A stretch of DNA of 64,000 bases from Dolomitihabitans soli (GTDB lineage: Bacteria; Actinomycetota; Actinomycetes; Streptosporangiales; Streptosporangiaceae): positions 62,001 to 126,000 of the forward strand of contig NZ_JAKNTW010000009.1 in NCBI RefSeq assembly GCF_022213955.1, given 5' to 3'. Of the stretch, positions 56,939 through 64,000 are shown piece after piece. The stretch's first letter is position 1, and each line of letters opens with the position of its first letter. Both the position numbers and the translations under genes were made by a program. The notes beneath the pieces were generated by a model. It saw only the letters and a list, made by a program, of their open reading frames with translations. It was not told the DNA's origin and did no database searches.

Positions 56939-57099
56939 CGGTCTTGCCTGGTACGGCTCGCGGTTTGGGCTGGCCGAAGACCACGGCCGTCGCGGAAGTG
57001 GCACGCCCCTCTGGCTTGGGCTGGCCGGTTTCCTCGGAGGGATGGTCCTCGGTGCCGGAGCCCGCTGCCGTTGCCAGGCCGGTTGAAAGGACGACGACC

Positions 57100-58032
57100 G
57101 TGACCCAGACCCCCCTTAACCCCGGCGATTCGCCGCTGGTACGAGAGGCACTCAGCTCAGTGGTTTCACGTGAAACAATCGCTTCCCCGACGACGGCCGC
57201 GCCTTCTGCGGGATCTACTCCGAGGGACGGGGGGTGGCCGCGCCCGCCCAAGTGCCGTGTCATCACCGTGGCCAACCAGAAGGGCGGGGTAGGCAAGACG
57301 ACCACCTCCGTCAACCTGGCCGCCGCCCTGTCGATGCATGGTCAGCGTGTGCTGGTCGTGGACCTGGATCCGCAGGGGAACGCGTCGACCGCGCTCGCCA
57401 CCGAGCACCGTGGTGACGTCCCCGATGTGTATCAGGTGCTGGTTGACGATCTTCCGCTTGCGGAGATCGTCAAAGAGGTACCGGATATGCCCGGACTCTA
57501 TTGCGCTCCCGCCACGATCGATCTGGCCGGCGCGGAGATCGAGCTGGTTTCGCTGGTCGCCCGTGAGACGCGGCTCCGCCGGGCGCTTGCCGCGTTCAAC
57601 TCGCTGGAGCTCGATTACATTCTCATCGACTGCCCGCCGTCGCTGGGCCTGCTCACGGTCAACGCTCTGGTGGCAGCCGACGAGTTGCTGATCCCGATCC
57701 AGTGCGAGTATTACGCGCTCGAAGGGCTGGGCCAGCTGCTCCGCAACGTCGACCTGGTCCGAATTCACCTGAATCCCACGCTCAACCTGTCCACGATCCT
57801 GCTGACCATGTACGACGGCAGGACTCGTCTGGCGTCCCAGGTCGCCGACGAGGTGCGTTCGCACTTCGGCGCGACGGTTCTGAAGTCCCTGATCCCGAGA
57901 AGTGTTCGTGTTTCAGAGGCCCCCAGCTACGGCCAGTCGGTCATGACGTACGACCCGGGATCCAGTGGCGCGATGGCCTACATGGATGCTGCGAGGGAGA
58001 TCGCCTACCGCGGTGCCGCTGTGGGACAGTAA
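57100..58032 (+). CDS. parA: Chromosome partitioning ATPase ParA
   Basis: 310 residues from GTG 57100 (after AAAGGACGACGACC). A longer frame from 56935 overlaps the rsmG stop but its extra 55 residues look unrelated to the family. The deviant Walker A KGGVGKTT is at 61-68; [12 protein letters not shown] and [17 protein letters not shown] follow. An ATP-driven DNA-binding switch that moves ParB-parS complexes. The codons for VSRET (22-26) contain a perfect parS site. Confidence 0.95.
   Translation: MTQTPLNPGDSPLVREALSSVVSRETIASPTTAAPSAGSTPRDGGWPRPPKCRVITVANQKGGVGKTTTSVNLAAALSMHGQRVLVVDLDPQGNASTALATEHRGDVPDVYQVLVDDLPLAEIVKEVPDMPGLYCAPATIDLAGAEIELVSLVARETRLRRALAAFNSLELDYILIDCPPSLGLLTVNALVAADELLIPIQCEYYALEGLGQLLRNVDLVRIHLNPTLNLSTILLTMYDGRTRLASQVADEVRSHFGATVLKSLIPRSVRVSEAPSYGQSVMTYDPGSSGAMAYMDAAREIAYRGAAVGQ
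57163..57176. promoter_or_regulatory. parS: parS site 1 (inside parA)
   Basis: GTTTCACGTGAAAC, the exact 14-bp ParB-binding palindrome. Confidence 0.95.
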
Positions 58033-58127
58033 TCCACAGGCTGCGCGTCCCCGGCGTGGGACGAGCTTCCGCGACGGTAACCTCAGCAGGAGTGGCCGGA
58101 GGTGGCCGTGCGGATGAGGGAGATTTT

Positions 58128-59105
58128 GTGAGTCAGCAACGGCGCGGGCGTGGACTGGGCAAAGGACTCGGGGCGCTCATCCCGACCGGCCCGATCGTCG
58201 ACGGTCCGGGGATCATCGTCCCGGCCATGGACACCGCGCTGGCTGTGGGGGAGCAGAATCTGGGGCCCTCGCCGGTGGTAGGGGCCTACTTCCAGGAGAT
58301 TCCGATCTCCAGGATCGATCCGAACCCTCGCCAGCCTCGCACGATCTTTGACGACATCGCCCTGGACGAGCTCGCGGCGTCCATCCGTGAGGTCGGCCTC
58401 CTCCAGCCGATCGTGGTGCGCCCCGCCCACGAAGGCCGGTTCGAGCTCATCATGGGGGAGCGGCGCTGGCGTGCCTCCCAGATGGCGGGCCTGACCGAGA
58501 TTCCGGCGATCGTCCGCAGCACCCAGGACGACGAGCTCCTCCGCGACGCCCTCATCGAGAACCTCCAGCGCGAGCAGCTCAACCCCCTCGAAGAAGGAGC
58601 CGCTTATCAGCAGCTCCTCGATGACTTCGGCGCCACGCACGAGCAACTCGCCCAGCGCATCGGCCGCTCCCGCCCGCACATCAGCAACACCCTGCGTCTG
58701 CTCAACCTTCCGCCCGACGTTCAGAAGCGGGTTGCCGCAGGGCTGCTCAGCGCCGGCCACGCCCGGGCTCTCCTCTCTCTCGACGATTCCGCCGCCCAGG
58801 AGCAGCTCGCCCGCCGCATCGTCGCCGAAGGGCTCTCCGTCCGCACAGTCGAAGAGATCGTCGCCGTCGGCGACGCGAAGGCCGGGGGCGCTCCCCGCGA
58901 ACGGGCGGCCAAGAAGCCCGTCGCCCCAGCGCTCCGCCACCTCGCCGACCGCCTCTCCGACCACTTCGAGACCAAGGTCAAAGTCGACCTGGGCCGTCGG
59001 AAGGGCCGCATCGTCGTAGAGTTCGCCACCATCGACGACCTCGAACGCATCATCGGCACCATGGCCCCCGAAGCCGCCACTCCTATCAGCCCTGAAGGCT
59101 ACTGA
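58128..59105 (+). CDS. parB: Chromosome partitioning protein ParB
   Basis: 325 residues from GTG 58128 (after GATGAGGGAG). N-terminal [11 protein letters not shown]; CTPase domain with [17 protein letters not shown] and IMGERRWRA; the HTH with [20 protein letters not shown] binds parS; a C-terminal dimer domain follows. It loads at parS as a clamp and spreads, building the origin segregation complex with ParA. Confidence 0.96.
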   Translation: MSQQRRGRGLGKGLGALIPTGPIVDGPGIIVPAMDTALAVGEQNLGPSPVVGAYFQEIPISRIDPNPRQPRTIFDDIALDELAASIREVGLLQPIVVRPAHEGRFELIMGERRWRASQMAGLTEIPAIVRSTQDDELLRDALIENLQREQLNPLEEGAAYQQLLDDFGATHEQLAQRIGRSRPHISNTLRLLNLPPDVQKRVAAGLLSAGHARALLSLDDSAAQEQLARRIVAEGLSVRTVEEIVAVGDAKAGGAPRERAAKKPVAPALRHLADRLSDHFETKVKVDLGRRKGRIVVEFATIDDLERIIGTMAPEAATPISPEGY

Positions 59106-59732
59106 GCTCATCGCTCTCTCATCGCGTTCTCTCATCGCGCCCTCTTTGCGTCGCTCACCGCCCATCGATCAGAAGGTCTGAGCCACGCACACGCCGGCGG
59201 TTGAGTGCCTCGGCGACCCCCAGCGGTACCTCGGTCGCATTCAAGGAGCTCGCCGAGGTGCTGGAGGAGGCGCTGAGGAGGGTGTGGGGCGAACCGGCGA
59301 TCCGCCCAAAAGGAGTGCAGTCGCGGGTGGAGACCTAGACGCCAGCGTGACGTGAGCCTCTGGCCTGTGCCACAAAGGCTCAAGCCCCCCGGGTGGGGGG
59401 ATTGTGGTGGACACTTCGCCCTCACGCCCTGCCGCGGTTGCGCTGGGCGGGGTCCGGTCGCCGAACACAGCAGCGGGCCGGCCGGGCCGACAGTCGTGCA
59501 CCGCGTGCTTGTATGCGAGGCGTTGTTCCCCTGGCTCTGGAAGGCATCTGCTCGGGGGCATCGATGCGGATGGTCCGACCGTGAGGTAGGTGCGGGGTGG
59601 GGGGTCGGCGACGAAGGCGGCGGATTGAGTCATGGCGTTCGAGGATGGCGAGAGGGGTTCAGCGTCTTCGCACGACAGGATGCCGTGTGGTTCCAGTGAG
59701 TGACGCTGATTGAGATGGGCGTCGGGGCGCTT

Positions 59733-59746
59733 GTTTCACGTGAAAC
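59733..59746. promoter_or_regulatory. parS: parS site 2
   Basis: GTTTCACGTGAAAC, perfect, about 0.6 kb after parB. Confidence 0.95.
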
Positions 59747-60662
59747 GTGACGATGGCGATGGGGCAGGCGTGGACACACCGGGCTGCGCTGCGTACGGCC
59801 TGCAGCATGTTGAAGTCCTCACGGGTCGCCGTGTGCACCTCGACGATGACGCGGATTGAGCCGCGTGGACATCGGCGCGACGAAGGTCCGCTCGCGCAGG
59901 GTCGCGCGTGTCGTCCACACCTCCGAGCGAGGTGACGTCGATCTCGACCGCATCTTCCCGCCGCTTCTGAGGGAGCGCATACGAACGTGGTCCATGGCGC
60001 CCCGGTCCGGCCACGGCGAATACCGTGGGTCCGGACGTGAGCGGGCTGCTGCTGCCGGAGCGCTGTTGGTGGGGATCGGCGTTCCTGGGTGGCTGTGCCG
60101 GCCATCGCGGTGCCACACACGACTCGCACTCGCCACGCGTCAGGGGTGGGCCCTCCGCTCGTAGGTTGACGGACCACGTGAGATCTCTGGCGCGCACGCG
60201 CCCCGCGTGGGAGCGGCGGTTCCAACTGCCGGGCTTCAGGACCTGGACTTCGTGTACGAGCAGGCGGCCTGGCGCGGCCAGCCGGCCTACGCTCGGCCAA
60301 CCGGCCTACATCCGGCTGAGCGCCTGGCCGGCGGATCCCGGTCACGGGCGAGGCGCCGCTGCGCATCTGGTCCTCTCTCTCAAGGGGGCCTGGTGCCGAG
60401 TCTGTGACCTTCGGGCTCCCGGTTCTGGGGTGGGCCATCGCAGGATGGACGCCGTCGAGCGCCTGATCGCCTCTGGCGGCCTGGCCCGCTGGTTCGCCGA
60501 AGCCGACATGGCGACGTTGGTCAGATCGGGGACCGATTGTTCGCTTCTTCTCCGTTCCGGTAGCGCTGCCGTTCTGGCTCGCCGGGCGAGCCGGCTTCCG
60601 CTGGGCGGTGCGATGCCCCCTCAGCGCCACGCATCGCTGCATTTGCGCGCTACCGGTCAGCT

Positions 60663-60676
60663 GTTTCACGTGAAAC
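60663..60676. promoter_or_regulatory. parS: parS site 3
   Basis: GTTTCACGTGAAAC, perfect, 930 bp from site 2. Confidence 0.95.
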
Positions 60677-60957
60677 GTCGACGCGGACGCCGACGCTTGC
60701 CGGGGTTCTCCGGGAGTTGGCTAGACCCGGAGGCGTCCAGCTCCATCCGGTCTCTGTCGATCCGACGCCAGATCCAGTTCCTTCGAGAGCCGGGTGCACG
60801 GTTGCCGGTAGGTGGAGCGCCTACCCCACCGCCGTCGACACCTACAACACCGCGTCCTTCGACACTGCTGGTTCTCCTCCCCGATCGTTCCCGACCGTGG
60901 CAGCGGGAGGCAGCCGCTGTCCGCTGATGTCCCGGGCAGTTCGCCGCCACGCCGACC

Positions 60958-61190
60958 GGGATGAGTTACATGGCCCCCGGCCCACACAGGGCGAGATCCC
61001 ATGCCTGGCGCCATGCTTGCGCCGAACTCGGCATCCGGCCCAAGAAGACCCGACCACTACCGCCCCCAGACCAACGGCAAAGTCGAACGCTCCACCGCAC
61101 CCCTGGCCGACGGCTGGGCACTGGGACGCTTCTACAACTCAGAACAAGCACGCCGCAAAGCCCTATCCGCCTGGCTCCTCTTGGGGTTCT
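60958..61190 (+). pseudogene. IS481-type transposase remnant (plus strand)
   Basis: One frame gives RSHAWRHACAELGIRPKKTR and, after a frame change, YRPQTNGKVERSTAPLADGW and ALGRFYNSEQARRKALSAWL. These match the C-terminal part of the integrase core of IS481 transposases, with the last catalytic Glu in KVE. A frameshift and loss of both ends make it a relic. A similar remnant lies in opposite orientation at 62874-63115. Confidence 0.78.
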
Positions 61191-61573
61191 CGTTGTGCAC
61201 GCGGCGAAGCTTCGCGACCGCCTCCCGCACCTGCCGCGCGGTTCTGCCCAAGCCGTAGGTGTCGTGGTTTCGCGCCGGCCCAGGTCAGGTTCGACGGCCT
61301 GCGGCTGCCGCCCGAGGCGCTGGTCGGCGAGCGCGGCGAGGGTTCAGGATCGCGATGGCTGCCCTCTGCGGCGACGGGCTCGGTGTCTCCGTGTGCGCGA
61401 GCGGAGTGGCCAGGCCGCGTTCGACGTGGCCACTGGCCACGCGGGGAGCGGGGGAGTGGCGGGAGTGGCGGGAGTCCGGGCCCCGCACGTGGCCGCCGAC
61501 GTGGCGGGTCTCCCTGTCGGCACCGCCGAGCGGAAGATAGGGAAACGGGTGCCGGGGTGATCTGACGCCCGTC

Positions 61574-62629
61574 TTAGTGGGTTTCGGGGCTGAGGGTTTT
61601 GTGGATGTGGGTGATGAAGTCGTCCACGTGGTGGGGGGAGGTGTCGAAGGCCGTCATCCAGCGGACGACGCCACTGGACTCGTCCCACACGTGGAAGGAG
61701 AACTTCTCCTGGAGTGTGGGAATCGCCTGCGGTGGTAGGGCGGCGAAGACGGCATTCGACTCGACCGGGTACTCGATCGAGACACCCGGAAGGTCAGCCA
61801 CTCCGGCACACAGTCGACGAGCCATCCCGTTGGCGTGGGCGGCGTTGGCGAGCCAGAGGTCATCGGTGAGAAGGGCGGACAACTGGGCGGAGACGAACCG
61901 CATCTTCGACGCCAACTGCAGGGATTGTCTGCGCAGAAAAGGCAACTGGGGCACGACGGAGGGGCGCAGCGCGATGACGGCCTCAGCGGCGAGTGCGCCG
62001 TTCTTGGTTCCCCCGAAACTCAGCACATCGACCCCGGCGTCGGTCGTGAACTCACGGAGCGAGCAGCCGAGGAAGGCGGCCGCATTGGCAAGCCTCGCAC
62101 CATCCATGTGAACGAGCAGCCCCCCGGCATGTGCGACCTCCACCAACCGGGCGACCTCGTTGGCCGTGTAACAGGTTCCCAGTTCCGTCACCTGGGAGAT
62201 GGAGACGACGCGCGGCTGGGACACCATGACATCACCGATGGCGTGCAGTTGGTCGGTGACATCGTTGGGGCTGAGCTTGCCTGAGGCGGTAGGGGCGGTG
62301 AGCAGTTTGACGCCCAACAGACGTTCCGCGGCGCCGGCCTCATGGGTCGCGATATGTGCGGTGTCCGGGCAGATGATCGCGTCGTAGCGTCCCAGCATCG
62401 CGGCGAGCCCCACCATGTTGGCTCCCGCACCGTTGAGCACGGCGAAACCGGTCGCCTCGTGCCCGAATATCTCCTTGATCTGCTCCTCGAAGACGTGGGT
62501 CCAGCGGTCGTCGCCGTACGCGGGCGCGTCGCCGTCGTTGGCTGCGGCCATGGCGGCGAGCACGGCAGGATGCACTCCAGCGTGGTTGTCACTGGCGAAA
62601 CTCTTGGGATATGAGGATTCGATCAGCAC
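61574..62629 (-). CDS. ltaE: Low-specificity L-threonine aldolase (PLP enzyme)
   Basis: 351 residues, fold-type I PLP enzyme splitting threonine to glycine and acetaldehyde. FASDNHAGVHPAVLAAM is the usual start; LLVHMDGARLANAA has the aspartate that contacts the cofactor pyridine N; VLSFGGTKNG places the PLP lysine at 209. Length fits the family. It stands alone between two inverted transposase remnants. Confidence 0.92.
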   Translation of the reverse strand: MLIESSYPKSFASDNHAGVHPAVLAAMAAANDGDAPAYGDDRWTHVFEEQIKEIFGHEATGFAVLNGAGANMVGLAAMLGRYDAIICPDTAHIATHEAGAAERLLGVKLLTAPTASGKLSPNDVTDQLHAIGDVMVSQPRVVSISQVTELGTCYTANEVARLVEVAHAGGLLVHMDGARLANAAAFLGCSLREFTTDAGVDVLSFGGTKNGALAAEAVIALRPSVVPQLPFLRRQSLQLASKMRFVSAQLSALLTDDLWLANAAHANGMARRLCAGVADLPGVSIEYPVESNAVFAALPPQAIPTLQEKFSFHVWDESSGVVRWMTAFDTSPHHVDDFITHIHKTLSPETH

Positions 62630-62873
62630 GCCGCCACATTACGCCGCCGTCCCGAGCGCCCGACTCGCCACCCTCCGTCGGAGACTGCCCGGGGAGTAAG
62701 CAGAACGGGCATGGCAGGCCGCCATGTCACTGGGGATCACCCCGTGGCGACTCTCTTCGGCGCTTGGACGCTCCGGCTAAAGCGGTCTCCACGAACCTTC
62801 GCCGAGGTCCAAGCCGGCTCCCAATCTCGGTGATCACGACTCCTGGAGCCGGAGAACGTCTCTGGGCATCGCA

Positions 62874-63115
62874 CTAGCTGTACTGCCCAGAGACGTTGGC
62901 CAACCTGGTGATAGGTGACTTGCCGTCGGTAGCGGTGTGGGGTGGGTGGTGCTTGTAGCGATGGAGCCAGGCGGGTAGTGGGTTGCGGGGTGCTTGTTCT
63001 GAGTTGCAGAAGCGTTCCAGTGCCCAGCCGTCGGCCAGAGTGAGGTTGAAGCGTTCGACCCTGCCGTTGGTCTGGGACCACGCTTACCCGCTGGCGCAGA
63101 GGGCGCCGACCCACT
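62874..63115 (-). pseudogene. IS481-type transposase remnant (minus strand)
   Basis: Read on the minus strand: SQTNGRVERFNLTLADGWAL, then ERFCNSEQAPRNPLPAWLH, and THHPPHTATDGKSPITRL-like end with ANVSGQYS and a stop. This is the C-terminus of an IS481 transposase, including the usual SPITRL segment. A 115-bp core (62963-63077) is a close inverted copy of 61065-61178. Confidence 0.78.
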
Positions 63116-63235
63116 CAGAGCGGAGCAATGCTTGAAACCTGTGGATCTGCCGGGAAGGGGTGTACCTTCCCGGATCTGAGATGAGGTTCTCAAGTAGGCC
63201 GATGTTGGCGCATCGGTCGGGAAGGCACACCCGGA

Positions 63236-63641
63236 ATGCTCACCAGAGTTCCCGAGCTGCCCGCTGACGGCGGCGACGGCTCGGCTGGCCCCTCGTCGGT
63301 CTCGCTGATCGACCAACTGGTGCGCGAGGGCGCCCGCAAGATGCTCGCCGCCCGACGACCTGGACGAACTGCTCGCCTTCTACGACTTCCCGGCCGAGCA
63401 CTGGGTGCATCTGCGCACGATCCACCCCATCGAGAGCACCTTCGCCACGGTCCGGCATCGGACCAAGGTGACCAAGGGGCCGGGCTCACGCGCTGCCGGG
63501 CTGGCCATGGCCTTCAAACTGATCGAGTCCGCCCAGGCCCGCTGGCGGGCGGTCAACGCACCCCACCTCGTCGCCCTGGTCCGTGCCGGAGCCCGCTTTG
63601 AGAAAGGACGACTGGTCGAACGTGAGGAGCGGGCAGCCTAA
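63236..63641 (+). pseudogene. IS256-type (mutator) transposase with large internal deletion
   Basis: The N-terminal frame has VSLIDQLVREGARKMLAA. At about 63347 it joins, in another frame, DELLAFYDFPAEHWVHLRT followed by PIESTFATVRHRTKVTKGPG and LAMAFKLIESAQARWRAVNA, the C-terminal third of an IS256 transposase. The catalytic central part is missing, so it is inactive. A short hairpin CGGGAAGG...CCTTCCCG precedes it at about 63155. Confidence 0.82.
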
Positions 63642-64000
63642 TGACAACTCCCGAGCCGCTGACCGATGAGGAACTGGCCGCAATCGAAGAACTCGCTGAG
63701 GCGGCAACTCCAGGGCCGTGGTTCATCCGGCACCTCGACGACGAGGTGGCCATGAGCCTCGTGGCCATCAGCACCGTTCCCGACACCGGCCACGGTGAAC
63801 GGTGGCCGGACTTCGATCATCACGAGATCGTGGCCGCAACCCTCATCCAGCACCCTCGCTACGTCGACGTCGCCGACGAACGCTGGGATGAGAACGCCCA
63901 GTTCATCGCGAACGCCCGCCAAGATATCCCTCGGCTGATCGCCGAAATCAAACGACTCCGTCAGCTACTCACTCCAAAGGGCCACCAAGACCTCGAGGGG
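63641..64000 (+). CDS. Hypothetical protein, cut by the window edge
   Basis: 120 codons without a stop. ATG 63641 shares a base with the TAA of the transposase remnant and follows GGAGCGGGCAGCCTA. Sequence includes LTDEELAAIEELAEAATPGP and later ENAQFIANARQDIPRLIAEI, ending at a helical LIAEIKRLRQLL. This ATPGPW / NAQFIANAR pattern is common in small proteins of phage or mobile elements of actinomycetes whose role is unknown. The C-terminus is outside the window. Confidence 0.75.
   Translation, partial: MTTPEPLTDEELAAIEELAEAATPGPWFIRHLDDEVAMSLVAISTVPDTGHGERWPDFDHHEIVAATLIQHPRYVDVADERWDENAQFIANARQDIPRLIAEIKRLRQLLTPKGHQDLEG

Larger units (their letters stand above)
59106..60957. other. Almost gene-free stretch with two parS sites
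   Basis: About 1.85 kb after parB with no frame on either strand that I can support as a gene; it reads like decayed DNA. It holds perfect parS copies at 59733-59746 and 60663-60676. Confidence 0.65.

Noticed and set aside
56935-57099. Extended parA start overlapping rsmG
   Set aside because: The extra 55 residues lack family similarity; GTG 57100 has a better ribosome site and the known N-terminal sequence.
60025-60927. 300-codon plus frame with a parS site inside
   Set aside because: No domain, biased composition, and overlapping frames of equal quality on both strands; treated as non-coding.

Overview
The window is chromosomal DNA of a high-GC actinomycete. The CAZyme repertoire, GTG and TTG starts, leaderless-type promoters, the DUF3566/gyrase/recF/dnaN/dnaA/rpmH order and a parS site inside parA all fit a Streptosporangiales-like organism. 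The genus is an inference. The right half is the replication-origin neighbourhood. Genes left of dnaA (dnaA, dnaN, gnd, recF, dciA, gyrB, gyrA, DUF3566) are on the minus strand. Genes right of it (rpmH, rnpA, yidD, yidC, jag, rsmG, parA, parB) are on the plus strand. Housekeeping genes therefore run away from the origin on both replichores.

Positions 1-15010 hold carbohydrate use genes. A cut-off FGGY sugar kinase is divergent from a GntR/UTRA repressor and shares a promoter region with two copies of one operator-like repeat. Next is a LacI-controlled locus: a secreted clan GH-A-like hydrolase, lacI, a cytoplasmic sulfatase, a Tat lipoprotein solute-binding protein with two permeases, a GH51 arabinofuranosidase and a GH2 enzyme. 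The same 12-bp palindrome lies at two of its promoters. Oligosaccharides are probably released outside, imported, then desulfated and hydrolysed inside. No transport ATPase is encoded here.

Positions 15050-37470 are accessory. They include a YtkA/FixH-like export and membrane cluster, a NarL-type two-component system, a secreted GH16 beta-glucanase with a ricin-type domain under a CebR-like palindrome, and a TetR/MFS/P450 module. Further on are an NmrA-type oxidoreductase with a cupin, an LtrA-like membrane protein, a pair of FG-GAP proteins, a methyltransferase and a secreted beta-propeller. Two gene relics, of typA and of a FAD oxidase, show past rearrangement.

Positions 37493-40452 form a decayed integrative element at tRNA-Ile(GAT). 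An intact tRNA lies at the right end and a 43-bp copy of its 3' half at the left. An integrase remnant sits next to the tRNA, and a second integrase tail lies left of the left att copy, so two elements once sat in tandem. The element carries an XRE regulator with a PLD-like C-terminal part, three overlapping unknown small genes read divergently from it, and a 67-bp hairpin unit with flanking 6-bp direct repeats.

The origin block (40550-59105) is followed by a nearly gene-free stretch with two more perfect parS sites, a threonine aldolase gene flanked by inverted remnants of an IS481-type transposase, an internally deleted IS256-type transposase and an unknown gene cut by the right edge.
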